From CAZALT01 sp964485515 (GTDB lineage: Bacteria; Actinomycetota; Acidimicrobiia; Acidimicrobiales; Acidimicrobilacustridaceae): a stretch of DNA of 50,966 bases. A model generated the notes under the pieces. The model made no database searches and was not told the origin of the DNA. It saw nothing but the letters and a program-made list of their open reading frames with translations. The number at the start of each line of letters is the position of its first letter. Position 1 is the stretch's first letter. The translations under genes were made by a program, and so were the position numbers. Positions 8,112-15,768 of the stretch are shown here, in pieces. Where the stretch lies: positions 1 to 50,966 of the forward strand of contig CAZALT010000005.1 of the NCBI GenBank assembly GCA_964485515.1, in the 5' to 3' direction.

Positions 8112-9257
8112 ATGGCTGGACCGTTGGCAGGAGTGAAGGTCGTCGAGTTGGCCGGCATGGGGCCGGCGCCGTTCGGCGTCATGCTGCTCGCCGACCTCGG
8201 CGCGGAGGTGATCCTCATCGACCGTGCCGATCGAGCCGCGGGGCTTCCGCTCGAGGCCAGCAAGACCAACGTCGGGGGAAGGGGCCGTCGGTCGGTCGGC
8301 GTCAACCTCAAGTCGGCCGAGGGCATCGACATCGTCCACCGCCTGATCGACGAGGCCGACGTGTTCGTCGAGGGCTTCCGCCCCGGCGTGGCCGAGCGTC
8401 TCGGGCTGGGACCGGACGATCTTCGCAGCCGCAACCCGCGGCTCGTGTACGCGCGCATGACCGGTTGGGGCCAGACCGGTCCGCTCGCCGATCGCGCCGG
8501 CCACGACATCAACTACCTCGGTCTCGCCGGCCCCCTCGCCCACATGGGCCGAGCCGGGGGTCCGCCCACACCCCCGCTCAACCTCGTTGCCGACTTCGGT
8601 GGCGGCGGCATGTTGCTGGCCCTCGGGGTGTGCGCCGCACTGGTCGAGCGGGCGAGCTCGGATCAGGGCCAGGTCGTCGACGCCGCGATGGTCGACGGCG
8701 TGGCGCTGTTGGGCTCCATGATCCAACCGGCGTACGAGATGGGCTTCTTCTCCGACGAGCGCGGCACGAACCTGCTCGACACCGGCGCGCCGTTCTACGA
8801 CACCTACGAGACGGCCGACGGCATGTGGATGTCGGTCGGAGCGCTCGAGCCGCAGTTCTACGCCGCGCTCCTCGAGGTCGTCGGTCTCGCGGGGGAGGAC
8901 CTGCCCGACCAGAACGACGAGAGCGGCTGGCCGACGTTGCGGGCGCGGTTCGCCGAGGTGTTCGCGACGAAGACGCAGGCCGACTGGGTTTCGGCGTTCG
9001 AGGGCATCGATGCCTGCGTCGCACCGATCCACACGTTCCGGGCCGCCGGTCGTGACGATCACCTGGTGGCACGCGGCACCTACGTCGATGTCGACGGCGT
9101 GGTCCAGGCCGGCCCGGGGCCACGCTTCGACCGCACGCCTGCCGAGCTCGACCGTCCGCCGGCGTCGATCGGGTTCCACACCGTCGAGGTGCTGCACGAG
9201 CTGGGCTTCGGTGAGGACGACATCGCCACCTTGCGCAAGGGTGGCGCGATCGCTTGA
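8112..9257 (+). CDS. Alpha-methylacyl-CoA racemase (CaiB/BaiF family)
   Basis: A 381-residue family III CoA-transferase-fold enzyme that would epimerise the alpha-methyl centre of branched acyl-CoA thioesters (2R to 2S) so that beta-oxidation can proceed. The racemase signature residues are present: H131 in AGHDINYL and D161 in NLVADFGGGGML, the His/Asp proton-relay pair known from M. tuberculosis MCR; true CoA-transferases carry a catalytic Asp in a different context. The length matches MCR/AMACR proteins (about 360-380). ATG 8112 follows GAGGAG at 8100-8105. In context with the CYP125-like P450 and FadD19-like ligase it fits sterol or isoprenoid side-chain degradation. Confidence 0.9.
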   Translation: MAGPLAGVKVVELAGMGPAPFGVMLLADLGAEVILIDRADRAAGLPLEASKTNVGGRGRRSVGVNLKSAEGIDIVHRLIDEADVFVEGFRPGVAERLGLGPDDLRSRNPRLVYARMTGWGQTGPLADRAGHDINYLGLAGPLAHMGRAGGPPTPPLNLVADFGGGGMLLALGVCAALVERASSDQGQVVDAAMVDGVALLGSMIQPAYEMGFFSDERGTNLLDTGAPFYDTYETADGMWMSVGALEPQFYAALLEVVGLAGEDLPDQNDESGWPTLRARFAEVFATKTQADWVSAFEGIDACVAPIHTFRAAGRDDHLVARGTYVDVDGVVQAGPGPRFDRTPAELDRPPASIGFHTVEVLHELGFGEDDIATLRKGGAIA

Positions 9258-9348
9258 GGCCGTGGCGGCGGTCCCGGCCAAGGCCGGCGGCCGACGCCGC
9301 GAGGGGTGGCGCGTCGGTCGGGGCGAGCGTGGCCGGCGTCGTCACGAG

Positions 9349-9420
9349 TGTCGGGTTGGGTGTCGGGTTGGGTGTCGGGTTGCGTGTCAGGTTGCGTGTC
9401 AGATTGCGTGTCGGGTTGGT
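9349..9420. repeat. Tandem repeat, 6 copies of a 12-base unit
   Basis: Six contiguous units of TGTCGGGTTGGG-type sequence with small substitutions (G to C, GGG to AGG/AGA). It lies 92 bases after the racemase stop. The unit length is a multiple of three but no credible ORF uses it. Confidence 0.9.
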
Positions 9421-9474
9421 CGGTGCGCTCGATCGTGGCCGGACCTGTCCACGAGAGCTGGTTCCCAAGATTCT

Positions 9475-9488
9475 TGGAACGCGTTCTC
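9475..9488. promoter_or_regulatory. KstR-like palindrome upstream of the liv-type locus
   Basis: TGGAACGCGTTCTC contains the perfect palindrome GAACGCGTTC and fits TnnAACnnGTTnnA at all fixed positions except the last (C instead of A). It is about 270 bases upstream of the binding-protein start at 9757, which is far for an operator, so its role is uncertain. Confidence 0.35.
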
Positions 9489-9756
9489 GTTCCGGTCGAC
9501 CTCGGGGTTGTGGGCTGAAAAGTGCTGCTGAACAGGCGATTTGCCCTTCGGGTGATCGTAAGACCTGGGATGAACCGGGGTTCAATCGACCGGGTGAGAC
9601 CTTGACCACCCCGCCCACGGTGCTACGGTCCGGCCGCGTCGCCGTGTCGCGGGTCACCCCAAGATGCGCCGTCGGGCGCCCGCCAGTCGGTCGCTGTGTC
9701 CAATGCCTCACCCGGGCGACCTGATCGGGCGCTCCGCACTCCGTAGGGGGAACTAC

Positions 9757-11136
9757 GTGAAGACTCGAATCGTGGCGGTAGCGATGGCAACCGCGCTGCT
9801 CGCAAGCGCGTGTGGATCGCGGTCCGATGACTCCGGAGAGGAGAACCTCGGTCCGTCCGAATCGACCACCACGACCGTGGCGGGTGTCGAGGACGGCATG
9901 TTCGGTTCGATCGAATCGCCCTGCGGCGAGGGCGACGCCTCCGGAGCGACCGACACCGGCGTGACCGACGACGCCATCACCATCACCAGCTACTCGGACT
10001 CGGGCGGCCAGGTCGGTGGCTTGAACAAGGGCATCGACGACTCCTCGCTCGCCTTCGTCGAGTGGTGCAACGACCAGGGTGGCATCAACGGCCGCGAGAT
10101 CAAGCTCGAGTTCCGTCAGGCCGACCTGTTCGCGTACAACGCCAACGTCGTCACCCCGGCGTGCGAGGATTCGCTCGCTCTGGTCGGCGGCCTGGCCGTC
10201 TTCGACGACAACGGCGCCCAGGCCCAGGTCGACTGCGGCCTGCCCAACATCCCGGCCGCCGCGGTGAGCTCCGTCCAGTCCGGCGCCGACCTCACCTGGC
10301 AGGTGCTTCCCTCGCCGCCCAACCAGCTCACGCTGGGCATGGCCACCGAGCTGAAGCGCATGTACCCCGAGGTCATCGAGTCGGCCGGCATGATCAGCGC
10401 CGACATCGCGTCGGTCGACTACATCGCCGTTCGCATGAAGGAGGCCATGACCTCCATCGGCTACAAGTTCGTCTACGAGGCCAAGCAGGCCATCGGCGAG
10501 TCCAACTGGCCGCCCTTCGTGATCGACATGAAGGCCAAGGGTGTCCAGTACCTCACCGCGGAGTCCACGTGGGAAGAGGTCGTGAACCTCCAGAACGCCA
10601 TGGCTCAGCAGGGCTTCCAGCCTGAGGTCACCGGCCTCGAGGCCAACTTCTACCAGCTGCAGTTCCCGACCCAGGCGGGCGGCAACGCCGAAGGCACGTA
10701 CGTGCAGCTCACGACCTGGCCGTTCAGCGAGGCTGAGGAGAACCCGGCGATGGCGCAGTACCTCGCCGCACTCGAGAAGACGAACGGCGATGTCCTTCCG
10801 GAGATGCTCGGCGTGCAGAGCTGGTCGGCGTGGCTCATGTGGGCGACGGCGGTCAAGAGCCTCGGCTCCGACGTCACCCGCGCGGGTCTCGCCGATGCGC
10901 TCGACCAGGTCACCAGCTGGAACGGTGGCGGCCTCCACGGCACCTCGAACCCCGCGGCCAACGAGGCGGCACCGTGCTTCATCCTCATGCAGGTCGAAGG
11001 TGACGGATTCACCCGGGTCTTCCCGTCGAAGGCCGACGACGCCGAGGTCTACGAGGAGGGCGACGGCTTCTCGTGCAACGACGAGTACGTCGTCGACCTC
11101 ACGACCGACTACGACAACGGCGCGCGAGCGTCCTAA
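9757..11136 (+). CDS. ABC transporter substrate-binding lipoprotein of the LivHMGF locus
   Basis: A 459-residue family-6 binding protein, presumably the receptor for the permease encoded downstream. The signal is short: basic start, hydrophobic AVAMATALLAS and a lipobox with Cys19. The mature protein has a Ser/Thr/Asp-rich linker, then a binding fold with GVTDDAITITSYSDSGG, QGGINGREIKLEFRQAD and a late Cys-containing tail. It is only distantly related to the three paralogues at 1071-5338. GTG 9757 is chosen because TAGGGGG lies at 9744-9750 and the signal peptide starts there. A terminator hairpin separates it from the permease gene, which would let the receptor be made in excess. Confidence 0.86.
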   Translation: MKTRIVAVAMATALLASACGSRSDDSGEENLGPSESTTTTVAGVEDGMFGSIESPCGEGDASGATDTGVTDDAITITSYSDSGGQVGGLNKGIDDSSLAFVEWCNDQGGINGREIKLEFRQADLFAYNANVVTPACEDSLALVGGLAVFDDNGAQAQVDCGLPNIPAAAVSSVQSGADLTWQVLPSPPNQLTLGMATELKRMYPEVIESAGMISADIASVDYIAVRMKEAMTSIGYKFVYEAKQAIGESNWPPFVIDMKAKGVQYLTAESTWEEVVNLQNAMAQQGFQPEVTGLEANFYQLQFPTQAGGNAEGTYVQLTTWPFSEAEENPAMAQYLAALEKTNGDVLPEMLGVQSWSAWLMWATAVKSLGSDVTRAGLADALDQVTSWNGGGLHGTSNPAANEAAPCFILMQVEGDGFTRVFPSKADDAEVYEEGDGFSCNDEYVVDLTTDYDNGARAS

Positions 11137-11169
11137 TTCGTTTGTCGGCGCTCGACGGTTGTTGACTCG

Positions 11170-11203
11170 CTCCTGGCCCACCGCCTGTCCGGTGGGCCAG
11201 GAG
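11170..11203. terminator. Terminator or attenuator hairpin between receptor and permease genes
   Basis: A perfect 13-base stem (CTCCTGGCCCACC and its complement) with an 8-base loop, 33 bases after the receptor stop. Partial read-through here would give more receptor than permease. Confidence 0.8.
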
Positions 11204-11215
11204 GCGGGTGCTACG

Positions 11216-11254
11216 CTGACGGTCCGTCAGATGTGACGTGTCGGACGTCACATC
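11216..11254. promoter_or_regulatory. Two abutting palindromes upstream of the permease gene
   Basis: CTGACGG-T-CCGTCAG spans 11216-11230. It shares its last base with a second perfect inverted repeat, arms GATGTGACGT and ACGTCACATC around GTCGG, at 11230-11254. Both contain TGACG/CGTCA half-sites. They end 58 bases before the permease start, a plausible place for a promoter operator. Confidence 0.55.
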
Positions 11255-11312
11255 GTTGACCGAGCACCACTTGTCGCCCGACCGTTCTCCGCAGACGAAA
11301 CCGATCTGAACC

Positions 11313-13379
11313 ATGGACCAGTTCCTCTCCTTCACCATCCTCGGCCTCGTCACCGCCGCCATCTACGCCGTGGCCGCCAGCGGGCTCGTCGTCACCTACA
11401 CCACCTCGGGCATCTTCAACTTCGCCCACGGTGCCGTCAGCATGCTCGGCGCCTTCATGTACTGGCAGCTGTCGGTCGACTGGGGCATCCCGACCGTGCC
11501 GTCGATCCTGTTGGTGCTGCTGGTCTTCGCACCGGCGTTCGGCTGGGTCGTCGACCGCACGATCATGCGTGGCCTCGAAGGCGTCTCCGAGGTCACGAAG
11601 ACGGTCGTCACCGTCGGTCTGCTCTTCGGTCTCATCGCGCTCGCCCCGATCATCTGGCCGTCGACCACCCAGCGCAAGGTCAACGAGTTCTTCGGTGGAT
11701 CGAAGATCCAGATCTTCAACGCCTACGTCTCGTACCACCAGGTCGTCATCATCGGAGTGGCGATCGCCGTGGCCGTCGGTCTCCGGCTCTTCCTCTTCCA
11801 GACGCGGACCGGCGTGTCGATGCGTGCCGTGGTGTCGAACCGCCAGCTCGTGCAGCTCAACGGTGGTCGCCCGGCCCGCGCCTCGGCCACGAGCTGGGCG
11901 CTCGGATCATCGCTCGCCGCGCTGGCGGGCATCCTCATCGCCGACCGGCTGGGCCTCAACGTGTTGACGCTCACCCTGCTCGTGCTCAACGCCTACGCGG
12001 CAGCGATCGTCGGTCGCCTCGTCAGCCTGCCCCTCACCTTCCTCGGTGCGCTGATCCTCGGCCTCGCCCAGTCCTGGGCGGTCGGCTACATGCCCCGGAA
12101 CCCCACCTGGTCCTGGTGGCCCGACGGTTGGGACATCGTCACGTCGCTGCGGCTCTCGATCCCCGTGATCATGCTGTTCATCGTCTTGCTGATCACCCCC
12201 CAGGCCCCGTTGCGGGCGCAGGGGCTGGTGCGCATCCGCGAGAACGTCGAGAAGCCGACGATGAAGTGGTCGCTCATCGGTGGCGCTGCCCTCGTGGTGG
12301 CCACGATCATCGTGAGCAACCTGCTCACCACCAGCAACGTGCTGTCGTGGAGCCGGGGTCTCGGCTTCGCCATCATCATGCTGTCGATGGTGCCGCTCAC
12401 CGGCTACGGCGGGCAGATCTCGTTGGCACCCATGGCCTTCGCCGGTCTCGGCGTGGTGGCCATGAGCCAGTGGGGCGGTGACGGCTCGCCGCTCGGCCTC
12501 GTCGCCGCCTTCCTGCTGCCGGCGGCGGTCGGCGCGCTCGTCGCCCTCCCCGCGCTGCGGCTCCGCGGCATCTACCTGGCGCTGGCCACGTTCGCCTTCG
12601 CGGTGTTCATGGAGCGCGCCATCTTCTCGCAGGACGCGGTGTTCCCCAGCGGGTCGCGTCGGGTGCCTCGGCTGCAGATCTTCGGTCTCTCGTTCGAGAG
12701 CGACCGTGCGTACATGGTGCTGATGGCCGTCGTGTTCGCCCTCCTCGGCATCGGCGTGGCCTGGCTGCGCCTCGGGCGGTTCGGTCGCCGGCTCATGGCC
12801 ATGAAGGACAGCCCGGCGGCGTGCGCCACCCTCGGGCTCAACCTCACGGTCACCAAGCTCCAGGTCTTCGCTCTCTCGGCCGGCATCGCGGGCATCGGTG
12901 GCGCCATGTTCGGAGGTCTCCAGCGCAACGTCTCGGTGGCGCAGTTCGACGCCATCCAGAGTCTGCCCATGGTGCTGATGGCGGTTGCCGGCGGCATCGC
13001 GCTGGTAAGCGGTTCGCTCGTGGGCGGCCTCCTCTTCGCCTCCTTCCCGATCGTGTCGAGGGCGGCGCCGAGCTTGGCGAACCTCCTCCTCATCGCGCCG
13101 GGTCTCATCGGCATCAGCCTGGGCCGGAACCCGAACGGGTTGGTGAACGACATCGGCACGCGCATCAAGGAAGCTCGTCACCGGGCCCAGGTCCGTGGCG
13201 CGGTCGACCCCGACGAGGCACAGGAGAAGCAACCGCTGCTCCCGCTGAGCGGCCCGGTCTACGACGCCGAGAGCGTCGGCCTTGACCGACCGTTCACCGG
13301 CGACGACATCGCGCACATCGACCGAGTGCTCGGCATCACCGAGGAGGAGGTGGTCATCGGTGGCGCAGCTCGAGGTTGA
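11313..13379 (+). CDS. Fused branched-chain-type ABC permease (LivH-LivM)
   Basis: A 688-residue membrane protein carrying both permease subunits of a branched-chain amino-acid-type importer in one chain. Residues about 1-290 form the LivH-like half (GLVTAAIYAVAASGLVVTYTTSGIFNFAHGA motif near the start). Residues about 320-625 form the LivM-like half (LSMVPLTGYGGQISLAPMAFAGLG and the coupling-helix region RLGRFGRRLMAMKDSPAACATLGLNL). A charged cytoplasmic tail of about 65 residues follows. The fusion is common in actinobacteria. The 3-prime end overlaps the ATPase gene by 20 bases, so the two are translationally coupled. Substrate is not predictable; amino acids, amides, urea or aromatic and steroid-derived acids are all known for the family. 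Confidence 0.92.
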   Translation: MDQFLSFTILGLVTAAIYAVAASGLVVTYTTSGIFNFAHGAVSMLGAFMYWQLSVDWGIPTVPSILLVLLVFAPAFGWVVDRTIMRGLEGVSEVTKTVVTVGLLFGLIALAPIIWPSTTQRKVNEFFGGSKIQIFNAYVSYHQVVIIGVAIAVAVGLRLFLFQTRTGVSMRAVVSNRQLVQLNGGRPARASATSWALGSSLAALAGILIADRLGLNVLTLTLLVLNAYAAAIVGRLVSLPLTFLGALILGLAQSWAVGYMPRNPTWSWWPDGWDIVTSLRLSIPVIMLFIVLLITPQAPLRAQGLVRIRENVEKPTMKWSLIGGAALVVATIIVSNLLTTSNVLSWSRGLGFAIIMLSMVPLTGYGGQISLAPMAFAGLGVVAMSQWGGDGSPLGLVAAFLLPAAVGALVALPALRLRGIYLALATFAFAVFMERAIFSQDAVFPSGSRRVPRLQIFGLSFESDRAYMVLMAVVFALLGIGVAWLRLGRFGRRLMAMKDSPAACATLGLNLTVTKLQVFALSAGIAGIGGAMFGGLQRNVSVAQFDAIQSLPMVLMAVAGGIALVSGSLVGGLLFASFPIVSRAAPSLANLLLIAPGLIGISLGRNPNGLVNDIGTRIKEARHRAQVRGAVDPDEAQEKQPLLPLSGPVYDAESVGLDRPFTGDDIAHIDRVLGITEEEVVIGGAARG

Positions 13380-14094
13380 GAACATCACCGTCCAATTCGG
13401 TGGCAACACGGCGTTGCGCGACGTCTCGTTGCAGGCCGACACCTCCAAGATCACTGGCCTCATCGGCCCGAACGGCGCGGGCAAGACCACGCTGTTCAAC
13501 GTCATCACCGGCCTCCAGGCACCGACGGCGGGGCACATCCGCCTCAACGGCATCGACGTCACGAAGTTCGCCCCGCACCAGCGCTCGCAGCGCGGCATCG
13601 CCCGCACCTTCCAGCGCCTCGAGCTCTTCGGATCGCTGACCGGTCGTGAGAACCTCCAGGTGGCCGCCGAGATCCCCCGGCCGGGCGCCGCGGGCCGCAA
13701 GCCGGCCGACGAGCGCGTCGAAGAGATCATCGGCCTGACCGGCATGTCCAGCTTCGCCGACAAGCGCTCCGATCAGCTGAGCACCGGCCAGGCCCGCATC
13801 GTCGAGCTCGGTCGGGCCATGGTGACCAACCCGAAGGTGCTGCTGCTCGACGAGCCCGCATCGGGCCTCGACGCCGATGAGACCGAAGCGTTCGCCACGC
13901 TCCTGTCGTCGCTGGCCCGCGGCGGGATCGCCCTGCTGCTCGTCGAGCACGACATGGAGCTGGTCATGAAGGTGTGCCACCGCATCTTCGTGTTGGACTA
14001 CGGCCAGATCATCGCCGACGGCACGCCGGAGGAGATCCGGTCGAACGACGCCGTGATCGAGGCGTACCTAGGGCCCGAGGACGTGGCATCGTGA
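13360..14094 (+). CDS. livG: Branched-chain-type ABC transporter ATP-binding protein, LivG-like
   Basis: A 244-residue ATPase that powers the fused permease from the cytoplasmic side. It has Walker A GPNGAGKTT, a Q-loop region with GIARTFQRLELF (LivG hallmark), an ABC signature that reads LSTGQ instead of LSGGQ, Walker B VLLLDEPASGLD and the H-loop VEHDMELVM. GTG 13360 is used because GAGGAGGAGG lies at 13341-13350 and the protein then starts at the first beta strand. It overlaps the permease by 20 bases and the next ATPase by a GTGA junction. Confidence 0.92.
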   Translation: MAQLEVENITVQFGGNTALRDVSLQADTSKITGLIGPNGAGKTTLFNVITGLQAPTAGHIRLNGIDVTKFAPHQRSQRGIARTFQRLELFGSLTGRENLQVAAEIPRPGAAGRKPADERVEEIIGLTGMSSFADKRSDQLSTGQARIVELGRAMVTNPKVLLLDEPASGLDADETEAFATLLSSLARGGIALLLVEHDMELVMKVCHRIFVLDYGQIIADGTPEEIRSNDAVIEAYLGPEDVAS

Positions 14095-14807
14095 CGATCG
14101 ATCCAACTGCTCCGCCCATCCTCGAGCTCTCCGGTGTGAAAGCCGCCTACGGCCGCATCGAGGTGCTCCACGGCGTGAACCTCGCCATCCCCGAAGGCGG
14201 CGTGGTCGCGCTCCTGGGTCCCAACGGTGCCGGCAAGACCACGACCATCGGCGTGTGCTCAGGCCTCATCGAACCCACCGACGGGACGATTGCGGTGGCT
14301 GGTCGTCGCGTCAACGGCATCAACCCCGACCGACTCGCCCGGGCCGGGCTCTGCACCATCCCCGAGGGGCGGGGGATCTTCCCGAACCTCACGGTGTCGG
14401 ACAACCTCCAGATGATGACCTTCACCGGCGCATCGATCGCCGACATCGAAGAGGAGGCCTTCGCCCGCTTCCCGAGGCTGGCGGAGCGGCGCAGCCAGAT
14501 GGCGGGCACGATGTCGGGCGGCGAGCAGCAGATGCTGGCCCTCGCCCGAGGCCTGGCCACCAAGCCGGCGGTCCTCCTGCTGGACGAGCTGTCGATGGGC
14601 CTCGCTCCGCTCATCGTCGAAGAGCTCTACGACATCGTCCGGCAGATCGCGAAGACCGGGGTCTCGATCCTCGTCGTCGAGCAGTTCGCCCGGACCGTTC
14701 TGGGCGTCGCCGACCTGGCGGCCATCATGTTGCACGGACGTATCACGAGAGTTGGATCGCCCCACGAGCTCGAAGACGAGCTCTCGGCGGCCTACCTCGG
14801 AGGATGA
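14091..14807 (+). CDS. livF: Branched-chain-type ABC transporter ATP-binding protein, LivF-like
   Basis: A 238-residue ATPase pairing with the LivG-like subunit. Walker A is GPNGAGKTT, the CTIPEGRGIFPNLTVSDNL segment is diagnostic of LivF, the signature is MSGGEQQMLALARGL, and Walker B reads VLLLDELSMGLAP, with Leu where many ATPases have Pro after Asp-Glu. The GTG start at 14091 overlaps the stop of the preceding gene by four bases (GTGA), so translation is coupled. Confidence 0.92.
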   Translation: MTIDPTAPPILELSGVKAAYGRIEVLHGVNLAIPEGGVVALLGPNGAGKTTTIGVCSGLIEPTDGTIAVAGRRVNGINPDRLARAGLCTIPEGRGIFPNLTVSDNLQMMTFTGASIADIEEEAFARFPRLAERRSQMAGTMSGGEQQMLALARGLATKPAVLLLDELSMGLAPLIVEELYDIVRQIAKTGVSILVVEQFARTVLGVADLAAIMLHGRITRVGSPHELEDELSAAYLGG

Positions 14808-14835
14808 CCTTCCACTCTCTGGAGAGATGAACCAC

Positions 14836-15231
14836 ATGGACAACAACCCCCAACGCATCGACGAGTTCAAGGACGAGATCCACAAGCTGGATCTCAGCCC
14901 ACCCGAGGACTCCCGCGAGCGGCTCTGGCTCACGGCAGGGTTCATCCTCGTGGTCGCCGGCATCGTCATCACGATCGTGGCGTACGTGCTCGGCTCGGGT
15001 TCGGCGAAGACGGCCGATCAGTTCGCGTACCTGATGAACGGCCTCATCGGCGTGGCCGTCACCATCGGCGGTGCGGCCCTGTTCGTGCGGTACTCGCTCA
15101 CCCGCTACCTGCGCTTCTGGCTGCTCCGCTCCATCTACGAGGATCGGGCGCAGACCGATCGCACCGTCGAGGCGCTGGGTCGGGTGGAGGACCTGCTCCG
15201 CACGGCCACCAAGCCGCGCGGCGACAAGTAG
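14836..15231 (+). CDS. Small two-helix membrane protein in the liv-type operon
   Basis: A 131-residue protein of unknown function. After an acidic N-terminal segment it has two likely membrane helices, LWLTAGFILVVAGIVITIVAYVL and a Gly/Val-rich helix around residues 65-90, then an Arg-rich stretch and a soluble tail (RTVEALGRVEDLLRTATKPRGDK). ATG 14836 is preferred to ATG 14827 because GGAGAG at 14821-14826 is adjacent to the first and well spaced from the second. It begins 28 bases after livF on the same strand, so it is probably co-transcribed and may assist the transporter; that role is inference. Confidence 0.7.
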   Translation: MDNNPQRIDEFKDEIHKLDLSPPEDSRERLWLTAGFILVVAGIVITIVAYVLGSGSAKTADQFAYLMNGLIGVAVTIGGAALFVRYSLTRYLRFWLLRSIYEDRAQTDRTVEALGRVEDLLRTATKPRGDK

Positions 15232-15336
15232 TCGGCTGGTCTGCTGGCCGATCGCGTCCGACGGCCTGACGTGGTCGGGGCGGTGCGGCTCCCGAGGGTG
15301 GGCCGGACCGACGCGGTCGGGCGTTAGCGTGTGGCG

Positions 15337-15510
15337 ATGTCCCGTTCAGAGAAGGCCGTCGCCGCGTTCGGCTCGGTGATCGCGGTCACCGTCCTCTACC
15401 TGTGGCAGTGGTCCGTGCTCATGGGACTCCTCGTGTTCGTGGTCGGCATGGCGGCGACGATCGGCGCGCTGCGGGCCACCCATCCCTACGAGGGCCGCCA
15501 CTTCCGCTGA
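15337..15510 (+). CDS. 57-residue two-helix membrane microprotein
   Basis: A short ORF from ATG 15337 to TGA 15508-15510. It reads MSRSEKAVAAFGSVIAVTVL, then a Trp-containing helix end, a second hydrophobic helix (LMGLLVFVVGMAATIGAL) and a basic, aromatic tail ending GRHFR. The two clean hydrophobic helices, positive ends and a natural stop support real coding, but there is no clear ribosome-binding site. It lies 105 bases after the preceding membrane protein and may belong to the same transcript. Function unknown. Confidence 0.55.
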   Translation: MSRSEKAVAAFGSVIAVTVLYLWQWSVLMGLLVFVVGMAATIGALRATHPYEGRHFR

Positions 15511-15694
15511 CGCTCGATCGGCCGGCCCCGTCGTCGGACCGGCCGACGCGCTCCTCCCATCGTCTTGGCTGGGGCTCCTGGCGCGGATCTCGTGAGATGT
15601 CCAGCGGTCCGTGGCCAGGAACCCCGGTCAGAGCGGCGTGAGCTGCGGTAGAGGTGAATCTCACTCCCGCTACCGGATGCTGGTTCGGACGCGA

Positions 15695-15755
15695 AGCGAG
15701 GGGGCGCCGAAGCACCCCCTCGCTCGAATACCGTGGCGCTCACCCGAGGTGAGCG
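15695..15755. terminator. Double hairpin between convergent genes
   Basis: First hairpin: AGCGAGGGGG and its complement around a 10-base loop (15695-15724). Second: CGCTCACC and GGTGAGCG around CGA (15737-15755). They lie 14 bases beyond the stop of the minus-strand aldehyde dehydrogenase and could also end plus-strand transcripts. Bases 15511-15694 show no gene. Confidence 0.7.
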
Positions 15756-15768
15756 GTGAGTCCAGGTA

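Larger units (their letters stand above)
9258..9756. other. 499-base non-coding region with tandem repeats and palindromes
   Basis: No convincing gene is seen. From left to right it holds the six-copy 12-base repeat (9349-9420), an imperfect palindrome with GTTCC/GGAAC and AAGA/TCTT arms at 9461-9480, the palindrome GAACGCGTTC (9477-9486), and TGAACC-GG-GGTTCA at 9571-9584. The leader of the binding-protein gene follows, with TAGGGGG at 9744-9750 as its ribosome-binding site. Confidence 0.7.

Noticed and set aside
8578..11181. A long minus-strand open frame over the racemase end and the binding-protein gene
   Set aside because: Composition is biased to Arg, Val and His; the plus strand has recognisable proteins with correct starts.
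11230..11254. Riboswitch in the permease leader
   Set aside because: Only simple dyads are present; no multi-stem conserved core that I can recognise.
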